Below the pieces are notes generated by a model, which had not been told where the DNA came from, searched no databases, and was given only the letters and a program-made list of their open reading frames with translations. This document shows, piece after piece, positions 47,267 to 55,016 of a stretch of 64,000 nt of DNA (its first letter is position 1; the number at the start of each line of letters is the position of its first letter). Both the position numbers and the translations under genes were made by a program. This DNA is from Bacteroidaceae bacterium (GTDB taxonomy: Bacteria > Bacteroidota > Bacteroidia > Bacteroidales > Bacteroidaceae): the NCBI GenBank assembly GCA_024398495.1, contig JAKSJA010000002.1, forward strand, positions 30,045 to 94,044, given 5' to 3'.

Positions 47267-47716
47267 TTATCGTTCTTTACTGTCCATACAAATTGTCACA
47301 GGACCGTCATTAAGCAGTTCCACCTTCATGTCCGCCCCGAAGACACCCCTCTGCACCACCTTGCCGATGGCATCAGACAGAGTCCTGCAGAAAGTATCAT
47401 AGAGAGGTTTCGATATTTCCGGTCTTGCAGCCTTTACATACGAAGGCCTGTTGCCCTTCCTCGTGCTTGCCATGAGAGTAAACTGGCTCACCACCAATAT
47501 CTCGCCATCCGTCTGCCTTATGTCAAGGTTCATCACGCCCCCGTCATCATCGAACAGACGTATCGCAGCAATCTTCCGACACAGCCAGTCTATATCCTCT
47601 TGACCATCATCATCAGCCACACCAAGCAGAATCATAAACCCCTTGTTTATTGATGCAACCCGTTGTCCCTCCACGGTCACCGATGCACTGCTCACCCTCT
47701 GTATCACCACCTTCAT
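47267..47716 (-). CDS. dtd: D-aminoacyl-tRNA deacylase
   Basis: 149 aa. Starts MKVVIQRVSSASVTVEGQRVASI and has the catalytic SQFTLMASTRKGNRPSY motif and GVFGADMKVELLNDGPVTICMDS, with the invariant GPV Gly-Pro pair. It hydrolyses D-amino acids from mischarged tRNAs. First gene of the dtd-deoC-mutS unit (12 bp to deoC). The region upstream has GTACTTTG, which is only a partial -7 match. Confidence 0.96.
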   Translation of the reverse strand: MKVVIQRVSSASVTVEGQRVASINKGFMILLGVADDDGQEDIDWLCRKIAAIRLFDDDGGVMNLDIRQTDGEILVVSQFTLMASTRKGNRPSYVKAARPEISKPLYDTFCRTLSDAIGKVVQRGVFGADMKVELLNDGPVTICMDSKER

Positions 47717-47771
47717 ACGTGATTGGTATTACATTTTTATAACGGAATATTTGCTACAAAAGTACAAAATC

Positions 47772-47831
47772 AAGAGGAATAAACAAAATTTATACGGTTA
47801 TACGGTTATACGGTTGTACGGTTATACGGTT
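47772..47831. repeat. VNTR copy 1 (TTATACGG units) of a duplicated element
   Basis: The leader aagaggaataaacaaaat is followed by five 8-bp units, four TTATACGG and one TTGTACGG, then TT. The same leader and units recur at 48086-48137 with one fewer unit. Confidence 0.85.
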
Positions 47832-48085
47832 GACCTTCGGTCTTCCTCCTTGTGCTTTGCATCCCTTGGACTCGCGCTCCGCGTCTCGCGACCTTCCTTC
47901 GGAACGTTCGCACCTCGGCAATTCAAGTTTACTTGATTCTTCGCTCATCGTTTTATTTGCTTTGGTGCTCAGGCGAGCAAGCTCGGAGGTCTCTCGGTTT
48001 GGCGTCGGTTGTGAGGTTTTGCATATAACACTTCACAATTCTTTCCAATGTTGCAAGAATTGGAAAGAATTGGAAAGAAAAAACA

Positions 48086-48137
48086 AAGAGGAATAAACAA
48101 AATTTATACGGTTATACGGTTGTACGGTTATACGGTT
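48086..48137. repeat. VNTR copy 2 (TTATACGG units)
   Basis: The same 18-bp leader is followed by four 8-bp units, with TTGTACGG again second from last. It is a direct repeat of 47772-47831 in the same orientation, 314 bp away. Confidence 0.85.
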
Positions 48138-48183
48138 AAGAGTTTAAAAGTTTATAGTTTAAAGGTTTAAGAGTTTATCTGCT

Positions 48184-48202
48184 CCCTCCCTTGTGGGGAG
48201 GG
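48184..48202. repeat. GC-rich hairpin (CCCTCCC-TTGTG-GGGAGGG)
   Basis: A perfect 7-bp stem with a 5-nt loop, followed by CTGGGGAGAGG. This is a REP-like intergenic palindrome. Confidence 0.6.
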
Positions 48203-48218
48203 CTGGGGAGAGGCTTCT

Positions 48219-48254
48219 CTTTGACTCTTTGACTTTTTGACTCTTTGACTCTTC
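48219..48254. repeat. 9-bp tandem repeat (TTTGACTCT type)
   Basis: About four units of CTTTGACTC-like sequence, one with TTTTTGACT. Low complexity and non-coding. Confidence 0.6.
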
Positions 48255-48315
48255 GCCTTCAAGTTCTCTTCTGCCTTACATTCTATCGGCAACAGAGCAT
48301 TATCATGCTGCAATC

Positions 48316-48469
48316 TTATTACACAATTATCAAACGAACATTATCCGTATTTTACACATTATATGCACCAATAATACACTATCAATACACACTTTATGTA
48401 TGAATACAGCCACAAGATTACACATATTTCTACTATTACCAAAGTTTCTTTATGAGTTTTAACACATTA
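48316..48469. repeat. Weak AT-rich 22-bp periodic array, left of the defence operon
   Basis: When the sequence is cut every 22 bp from 48316, seven units show a CAC/CCA-like start at unit position 7 and TACACA-like sequence at positions 16-21 in several units (for example 48338-48359, 48360-48381 and 48404-48425). The signal is weaker than in the arrays at 62898 and 63666 and could be partly due to AT-rich composition. Confidence 0.35.
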
Positions 48470-48566
48470 TTGTATAATTTGCGTCATTTGCAAGGAACGG
48501 AGAAACAACAGAGAAGCAACGGAGAAGTAAACAGGGTCACGGAACCTGTCCCTATGACCCCCTCTG

Positions 48567-48752
48567 TCACACCTCCTTGAACTTATCCTTCAACTCCTTG
48601 TCTAGATGGATGACATTTGTTGTGATGTGTCCCGACTCAACCAGTTCCATGATAGCCATTATCATCACAGCCTTTTGTGGAGCCTTACGTTCCTTCACCT
48701 TCGCTGTATGAAAGTGAGAGAATGCTTCTATGTAATGACGGAGATTTAGCAT
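48567..48752 (-). pseudogene. Truncated HNH-endonuclease-like N-terminal fragment
   Basis: 61 codons. The segment FSHFHTAKVKERKAPQKAV then MIMAIMELVESGHITTN and IHLDKELKDKF resembles the helical N terminus of HNH restriction endonucleases of the sulfur-binding (phosphorothioate) type, whose pattern is APHKPLLLLAIL...G.I..N.I.L...L...F. The frame then stops (TGA), and no HNH core is visible further left. The ATG overlaps the drmB stop by 7 bp, so it is the last cistron of the defence operon. It is either a decayed nuclease or a small stand-alone domain protein. Confidence 0.45.
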
Positions 48753-50908
48753 AAATCCTTAAAAAATCCGAACTTCTCATCTACTAGAATACGTCGATCT
48801 AGGCCAACGTTTCTTTTTTCACAACTTGTTTCAGATACCATAGCACAAGAGAAACATGCTGCATAATTCAATTGATCTTCATTTTCCCAACAGATAGGAT
48901 CGGAAGCACAATTCATAGCTCTTTGCAACGCTTGGCTGATGATTTTCTCAATCAATTCTGGTTGACCTTGCCAAACCAAACCGCCCATACTACCCTCTGC
49001 TCCGTCAGCAGTATAAATCAAAACGCCACACATTCGATCGGAGAAATATAAACGTTCGCTCAAACTAGCAATAGGATAACCACATGAAAATTCGAGTTCT
49101 TTCATCAATATATGAGAAAATGTATGTAGCAAGAAAAACTTCGCTACTCCTCCATGTCTCATCTCTTGATAGATATTTTCATAAGTCTCATCATGGTTAT
49201 CCAGTGAAGCATAGTGTTGTGACAACTCTGAAGCATGTATTGAACACCAATTAGAAATTGTTTCATCATTAAAGCTAAAGAACAATCCCTCGCCAAAACT
49301 CTGATTTGCAGGCATCACTAACACCTCATCAGGTGACTCTTTGAAAATTTTCATTCTGTTAGGATACTCGATAGTACCATCATCCTTCAATATAGGTTGT
49401 GGCATAGATACACGTGAGAAGTTAATCTGTGTACTACTCATTCCAAGTGTATTAACCTGCTGAATCTTATTGAAGTAAGGTCTAAGAGATTCAGGTAACT
49501 CAATGTCATTAAATCTTAACTTATCACTTTCATCAAGTGAGACTTGGTTATTCTGAAACACTTCATATTCAGAATAGCGATATTGTTCTCGAACATCTCC
49601 GACCTCGTCTTCTTGATTTGCTCCAAGAAATACATTTACTATTTTTTCCATCTCTTCATTTGAGACCTCATAGTCGCTATCGTCAGCTTTATCAATGAGT
49701 GTATCAATATCTATACTATCTATATAATCTTGTTCCGATGCGCCAGGATGTTTTTCAACAAATTTGGCAAACCATTTATCCTTCATCAATGAAAGAACTT
49801 TCTGCTGTTTGTCATCAAGGAAATTATCACCTTTTCTATAACAATCGGGAATGAATAAGCTACTAAAGCTCTCGGCATAATATACACTATTACTTGTTAC
49901 CATTGCCCACGTCATAATAGAACGCTCATGTGTTGTCTTCTTGATACAAGCAACATGATCTCGCACACCAATTCCTTCCCAAGGTTTATCACCAGGGCAT
50001 TTGGGGCGGAGGTTCATAATACCTTCAAGACTGACTCTCTTATTACAACATTTGCAACGCAAAGAACCAAAGCTTTCCGAATGACTGCGATTTTCAAGCC
50101 ATTGCAACTCATGTTCTCCAGAGTCACTATTAGGACAAGGATCACCTTCGTAATGGAAAAGATCAAAGCCTTCATCATTAATATGCTTACTTTGTTCTAG
50201 TTTTGCACAAAAGTATTTATCCCATGGGATATCTGAAATATGACCATTAGGACATATTAAAACCATGGCCACTTGTTCCAAAAGACCATGTATCTTATTC
50301 TTACCATCAGGAAGCCTTGGATCTCCAAGCTTTCTATTTGTTTTGATTGAAGGGTCTCTTGGCGGAGCAAAGTATTTCAAATCTCCGCCATTACAATTCT
50401 TTGATTTCCATTCATTCATCCACCCTTCAACAGGCATAAGGTCAGATGTCTTCCTTGAATAAAACCATCTTGGGAAAACTGTTGCTGGAACAGTAAATAC
50501 GCCCTCATTTAGTCCATTAGAGCTAGGATGTAGTTCTTTATATTTTACATTACTTGGGTGTTCATTAATTTCACAATAGTTACTCATACTTAAAGAAACA
50601 TGAGGTATTCCAACCAGACACTTCAAGTGGCTCATGCCCTCAGTTTTCTTTAAGTAACCAACAAATCTATTGTCTTCAATAATCTCAACTCCTGTTTCAT
50701 TAGAAATTTTGGTAGCATCAATAATTTCAGAACTATTATTCTTTAAATATTCAGAAACAGCTGTGACAACTCCCCATTTTGAAGAAGAAGTTGGCATAAT
50801 AAAACCGCCCCATTTTGTGGCAACGATAGAGCCGACACCAGCATTGGATGATAATATTTTATATTTTCCAATGCCTTGGTTATATTGGTTAATATTTTTA
50901 ATTTCCAT
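48746..50908 (-). CDS. drmB: DISARM-type DUF1998 protein DrmB
   Basis: 720 aa. The C terminus carries the DUF1998 signature: LHTFSHILMKELEFSCGYP...ASLSERLYF (near 600), GLVWQGQPELIEKII, and a four-Cys cluster SDPICWE, NYAACFSCAMVSETSCEKRNVGLDRRIL (about 668-706). Two further metal-like clusters lie earlier (CPNGHISDIPW near 220; LRCKCCNKRVSLEG and LRPKCPG near 285-300). Size, domain and coupling to DrmA (11-bp overlap) fit DrmB of DISARM, which binds DrmA to form the core complex that loads on foreign DNA. The DNA of this gene looks AT-richer than the core genes to the left. Call rests on motifs and context. Confidence 0.75.
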   Translation of the reverse strand: MEIKNINQYNQGIGKYKILSSNAGVGSIVATKWGGFIMPTSSSKWGVVTAVSEYLKNNSSEIIDATKISNETGVEIIEDNRFVGYLKKTEGMSHLKCLVGIPHVSLSMSNYCEINEHPSNVKYKELHPSSNGLNEGVFTVPATVFPRWFYSRKTSDLMPVEGWMNEWKSKNCNGGDLKYFAPPRDPSIKTNRKLGDPRLPDGKNKIHGLLEQVAMVLICPNGHISDIPWDKYFCAKLEQSKHINDEGFDLFHYEGDPCPNSDSGEHELQWLENRSHSESFGSLRCKCCNKRVSLEGIMNLRPKCPGDKPWEGIGVRDHVACIKKTTHERSIMTWAMVTSNSVYYAESFSSLFIPDCYRKGDNFLDDKQQKVLSLMKDKWFAKFVEKHPGASEQDYIDSIDIDTLIDKADDSDYEVSNEEMEKIVNVFLGANQEDEVGDVREQYRYSEYEVFQNNQVSLDESDKLRFNDIELPESLRPYFNKIQQVNTLGMSSTQINFSRVSMPQPILKDDGTIEYPNRMKIFKESPDEVLVMPANQSFGEGLFFSFNDETISNWCSIHASELSQHYASLDNHDETYENIYQEMRHGGVAKFFLLHTFSHILMKELEFSCGYPIASLSERLYFSDRMCGVLIYTADGAEGSMGGLVWQGQPELIEKIISQALQRAMNCASDPICWENEDQLNYAACFSCAMVSETSCEKRNVGLDRRILVDEKFGFFKDLC

Positions 50909-53900
50909 AATTTGTTACACTAATTTTAAGTACAGCTTCTGGTTCAACTATTCTAAGAGATTGAGGGACAGTCCAAAAACTTTTATTTTTGGTATCCTCA
51001 TAATCAGAAGGTGTTGTAAACAATGCAAGCTCTGATTTCTTGAATAAGTTTTTACTATAAACAAGATCCTCTGTTGAGCGTGCAACATCTACCCATTGTT
51101 CTAGGGCTTGGTCAACATATTTAATAATATACTCCTTTAACTCTTCTGTCAGCAACCCTTTCTCTATCGTTTCCAATTTGCGAGTACGTTCATATCTCTG
51201 TGTAAAATAGTCAATGACAATATTACGGATTTCTTGTTTATTGTTATCGTCTATTATTTTCTTTGCACCTGTTCTATCAGCTAACTCAATAAAAGTATGT
51301 CTTACTATTGCAGCAAGATATAAAGGCAGATACTTCTCTACAGATTTCTGAGAAAAAGGGGTAATGGATATCGGTTCTACATAATAGTATAGTTTCTCAT
51401 GAAACTCCCTAAACTTTTCAAAGTGAGATACGTCACGAGATCTAAAAGGATTATGCAAAGTGATAACCAAACCCTCTTCTTTTCGTGCTACACGTGAACT
51501 AGCCTGGATATATTCAGCAATATTTCTAGGCATAGAATTCATGATGATTGTATTGAATCTACTTACATCCAAACCAACAGAAATCATGTTAGTAGCAAGT
51601 ATATAATCAGGAGGAGTTGTTCCTCGTGTCCAAACATCCTTTTGCTTATGTGGTAATCTAGTTTCTAGAGTCCAGTTCTGACCAACTTCAGCAAACTTCT
51701 CATTAACCTCTTGTCCTGAAAGTCGACCAGAAAGTTCAGATTCCTTCAAATCTCCCATTGCATAAAAGCACTCAAGAAGATTTCCGTTCCTCATAACTCG
51801 TTTGAAGAGACGACGTACATATTTTGAATACTCGGTAAAAAATTGAGCATCAGTCTTACCTACTTCCTTCAGACTATTAAAATATGAGATTGTTGAATAG
51901 TAATTATCTACAGCATATTCAAATCCAGACTCGTTTATATGATCTCGTTCGAAAATAGCACGATGAACAAGTATTATCGCAGCTAACCTCATTTGTGTAG
52001 TCATCTGTGTTCTACCTGTTGGCATAATGCCCATATATTTACGCTTTGATATAAAACTAACTGCATGATCCTTTTCTTCTCTGCGATAGAAAGCAAAGAA
52101 GGAGTCATCATAATCAGTACCATTGTGAGGAAAGATATTTACATTCCTATCATACAAAGCTCGGATTTGCAACTCTGTATTTCTTGTAGTAGCTGTAGAA
52201 GATATAATTTTAGGACGCACTTTTATTAATTGTCCATTAATCTTTTCTACTCTTGTACACAGTTTATCTATCGCACATTCAAATAAACTAACCGCAGATC
52301 CCAAAGGACCTAATAGCAAATGCAACTCATCCTGAATAATCAAATCCGGAGGTAAGCAATTAATGATTTGGCCAAAAATCCTTCTTGAATCTTTTTCTCT
52401 TTCTGTTGGTTTTGTCGAAACCTTATGAGCTATTGCAGCAAATTTATCAACTGTACCAAACAGCAATGTGGGAGGTTCTTTATATATAGATTCATCACAC
52501 AGACGCACAGGGAAACCATCTTCAAATGTACAAGTGTCATTTGGGTTAGAACATATAAACTTTTTTTCTCTACTAGAATATTTAAGTTTAGAACCACACC
52601 AAGGGCAACGGTCAAGAGGTATTCTTGTCTTGTTTTCGCCAGCTTCTCGATTATTCCATTTTAAGGCTTCTTCTTCAAGACTTTTATCCCCCGTTAACTT
52701 ATTAGGCAAAGAATTTGCTCCAACAAACAATCCTATAGAAATTTCCTGATTTCCAAGTTCATAACCGTTCTGGTTCCATCTTCTCATTTGCTCTAAAGCA
52801 AGAATCAATCTCATTGCGCGCTGGAATTGTTGCGTTGTTAAGAGACGGAGTGTATATCTCATTATAGCAGCCACACCATTGCCTTTATCTTTGTAAGTCC
52901 TTCGTCTATGAATAATACAGAGGGCTATAAGACCAAGATATGCCTCTGTCTTACCACCACCTGTAGGGAACCACACAAGGTCTACCAGTTCGTTTCTTTT
53001 ATCCCAATTAGAATCATTGGTATTTCTTACGATACCATCTAAATTGAGTAGTATAAAAGCCAACTGAAATGGACGCCATGCTGCGTGAACTCCTTCTGCA
53101 AAGATGAAATCACTTGCTTCTTCATAGAATGAAGGATCGATATCAGGATCATCTTCCAATACGATTTTCTGGTTTTCTTTTTTATTATGCCATAATTGCA
53201 TGAACATTGCCGAATTCATAAGTCTGAAGCTATGCATATTTCGAGAATCTGACAATATATTCCTAATATTAAGCATCATTCGCTCCATATCCTGATTACA
53301 CTTTTCAAGATTGTGAAGAGCAAACTTCACATCACTTTGCTTAGCTATTTTGCTGGCTGTAGTAGTAATCCAATTTTTATATAGTTGAACAAAGGAGATC
53401 AACCCTTTAATAATATCAGCGTCAGATGTGTCAGAATAAGTGGATAGCCACTTAAACTGCAAACAACTAGTATCATGTAAATATGGTTCTGGTATCTTTG
53501 TTTCGCCTTTTTGTATAAACTCAGCAAACTTTTTACGGGGTTCCGGCTCAATATCTGGGGTTTCGTATGTTGGAATAAATTCAGTCCAAACATGATCAAC
53601 TATACCTGTTTTGGGCCAATCTACAGAACACAAATGACCGACACCATAATCTTTAATTTCTCTGTATAGGAAATTTAGGTTATGGTCATCATTAAATATA
53701 TCATTATAATTAGATTGTGAATGATAAGGTATAATTTGTTTACTTGCTACATCCAACTTTATACCAAAGAATGATAGCTTATTGACATTCTCATTAACAA
53801 TCGAAAAATAATCTCTAGGTGTTTCTATGAAAGGATCAGAATCATTTACAAGGAGAATCTTCAAATACAAATTTTTATCATTTATATCTTTGCTGTTTTT

Positions 53901-55016
53901 GGTAACCTGGACCCAGGCAGATAATGCTACTTGCAAACCTCCTTCAATTTCTTGTTTGAAGAATTTATCAAGACATTTATATTCGCTTGGTTTATATATC
54001 TGTTTAATAAGACCTGAATTTACACTAAAGTCTATGGTAGAAAGATCTATCTTGGCACTTATTTCATGAGCTTGCCAGAAACCATAGCTTTTATGATCAT
54101 ACAAGCCAATGAGATCATCAAAATAAGACATGAATGTCTCATACATTTCAATTTTACCAAGCCTTTCTTTTACTTCTTTTACTTCATTCTCATTTAAATA
54201 AAAAGTTGTTTCACTATCGTCATCTCCCTTCTCCTTTTCTACGTGATTAAGATATTTATTAAACAAAACTTCTCGATATGATAATAAGTATCTAAAGTTT
54301 TGTCCAATGGACAAAAATCTAGGATCAGTTACACCATCCGCATTTTGAGCAATCGATGCAGCACAACTCATGTTAATGTCGCGTAACAATTCAGGAACTT
54401 TAGCAATATCCTTTGCTGGGATTGCTTTTATTTTGAGTTTTCCATGAGAATATATGAAATACTGTTGTAGCGAAGGCGTGCTATTAAAGAAATTTTCAAA
54501 TTCTTCAATATGACTAGTAATTATGACTTGAACTTTCTGTTTTTGTTCTCGTAGGACCTTCGTATAATATCGACCTGTTACTGTTATATCAATGTCGGTA
54601 GAAAGGTCAGTTCCTTCACTAACACAACAAGACAAACCTACAGTGTTGGGAAATCGCCTACTCAAGGAGTAAACATCTTCTTCATCAGAATCACTGCCAA
54701 TAGCACCATTTTGTTCTGTAGTATCTGTTGCTGTAATATCATCATCTGTAGATTCTCCATTCGTAGATACTTGATTATCCTCAACAAAGATAGAGTTTGA
54801 CAAAGAAGAATCATTTAATGTCACCGCTGATTTCTTTGGAAACAAAACGGCAGTACTATATATAGAACCTGGTGTAGTATTTAATACTTCACCTGCATTT
54901 TCATCAGAACTATTACATTCTAATGCAAATTTACCACAACATCCATTAGGACCTATCATCTGTTCACGAATGAAGGTTTCTAATTCGTCGCGTTTTGTAT
55001 GAATAAGGTTGTTCAT
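50898..55016 (-). CDS. drmA: DISARM-type SF2 helicase DrmA
   Basis: 1372 aa. Helicase motifs: VDLVWFPTGGGKTEAYLGLI (Walker A near residue 685), LIIQDELHLLLGP (motif II DELH near 895), IISSTATTRN (motif III near 940), SVGLDVSRFNTIIMNSMPRNIAEYIQ (near 1145) and QASSRVARKEEGL (motif VI near 1170). A zinc ribbon inserted between motifs I and II has CPWCGSKL and FICSNPNDTC (about 805-830). The N-terminal 600 residues are unlike known domains and contain an acidic stretch (about 85-120). This architecture and the adjacent DUF1998 gene match DrmA. The start overlaps the upstream stop by 4 bp (ATGA). Confidence 0.78.
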   Translation of the reverse strand: MNNLIHTKRDELETFIREQMIGPNGCCGKFALECNSSDENAGEVLNTTPGSIYSTAVLFPKKSAVTLNDSSLSNSIFVEDNQVSTNGESTDDDITATDTTEQNGAIGSDSDEEDVYSLSRRFPNTVGLSCCVSEGTDLSTDIDITVTGRYYTKVLREQKQKVQVIITSHIEEFENFFNSTPSLQQYFIYSHGKLKIKAIPAKDIAKVPELLRDINMSCAASIAQNADGVTDPRFLSIGQNFRYLLSYREVLFNKYLNHVEKEKGDDDSETTFYLNENEVKEVKERLGKIEMYETFMSYFDDLIGLYDHKSYGFWQAHEISAKIDLSTIDFSVNSGLIKQIYKPSEYKCLDKFFKQEIEGGLQVALSAWVQVTKNSKDINDKNLYLKILLVNDSDPFIETPRDYFSIVNENVNKLSFFGIKLDVASKQIIPYHSQSNYNDIFNDDHNLNFLYREIKDYGVGHLCSVDWPKTGIVDHVWTEFIPTYETPDIEPEPRKKFAEFIQKGETKIPEPYLHDTSCLQFKWLSTYSDTSDADIIKGLISFVQLYKNWITTTASKIAKQSDVKFALHNLEKCNQDMERMMLNIRNILSDSRNMHSFRLMNSAMFMQLWHNKKENQKIVLEDDPDIDPSFYEEASDFIFAEGVHAAWRPFQLAFILLNLDGIVRNTNDSNWDKRNELVDLVWFPTGGGKTEAYLGLIALCIIHRRRTYKDKGNGVAAIMRYTLRLLTTQQFQRAMRLILALEQMRRWNQNGYELGNQEISIGLFVGANSLPNKLTGDKSLEEEALKWNNREAGENKTRIPLDRCPWCGSKLKYSSREKKFICSNPNDTCTFEDGFPVRLCDESIYKEPPTLLFGTVDKFAAIAHKVSTKPTEREKDSRRIFGQIINCLPPDLIIQDELHLLLGPLGSAVSLFECAIDKLCTRVEKINGQLIKVRPKIISSTATTRNTELQIRALYDRNVNIFPHNGTDYDDSFFAFYRREEKDHAVSFISKRKYMGIMPTGRTQMTTQMRLAAIILVHRAIFERDHINESGFEYAVDNYYSTISYFNSLKEVGKTDAQFFTEYSKYVRRLFKRVMRNGNLLECFYAMGDLKESELSGRLSGQEVNEKFAEVGQNWTLETRLPHKQKDVWTRGTTPPDYILATNMISVGLDVSRFNTIIMNSMPRNIAEYIQASSRVARKEEGLVITLHNPFRSRDVSHFEKFREFHEKLYYYVEPISITPFSQKSVEKYLPLYLAAIVRHTFIELADRTGAKKIIDDNNKQEIRNIVIDYFTQRYERTRKLETIEKGLLTEELKEYIIKYVDQALEQWVDVARSTEDLVYSKNLFKKSELALFTTPSDYEDTKNKSFWTVPQSLRIVEPEAVLKISVTNYGN

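Larger units (their letters stand above)
47717..48566. other. 850-bp repeat-rich non-coding spacer
   Basis: No supportable gene. It holds, in order: an AT-rich stretch after dtd, the first copy of a duplicated VNTR (47772-47831), a GC-rich block with CTCGCGCTCCGCGTCTCGCG (about 47872) and a TCAAGT-TT-ACTTGA hairpin (about 47921-47940), a TTGGAAAGAA direct repeat (about 48050-48080), the second VNTR copy (48086-48137), TTTAAAC-type repeats, a CCCTCCC/GGGAGGG hairpin (48184-48202), a 9-bp TTTGACTCT repeat (48219-48254), a weak 22-bp array (48316-48469) and three 11-bp units (48495-48527). This is the boundary between core genes and the defence operon. Confidence 0.75.

Noticed and set aside
47758-47766. 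-7 box for dtd
   Set aside because: The minus strand reads GTACTTTG, so the TA at the first two positions is shifted. It is only a partial match.
47834-48050. Insertion sequence or transposase remnant in the GC-rich block
   Set aside because: No transposase-like frame, no terminal inverted repeats and no target duplication could be found. Only short hairpins and repeats are present.
48746-55016. MrfA/MrfB-type repair helicase instead of DrmA/DrmB
   Set aside because: MrfA is about 750 aa with DUF1998 on the same chain. Here the helicase is 1372 aa and DUF1998 is on a separate protein, as in DISARM.
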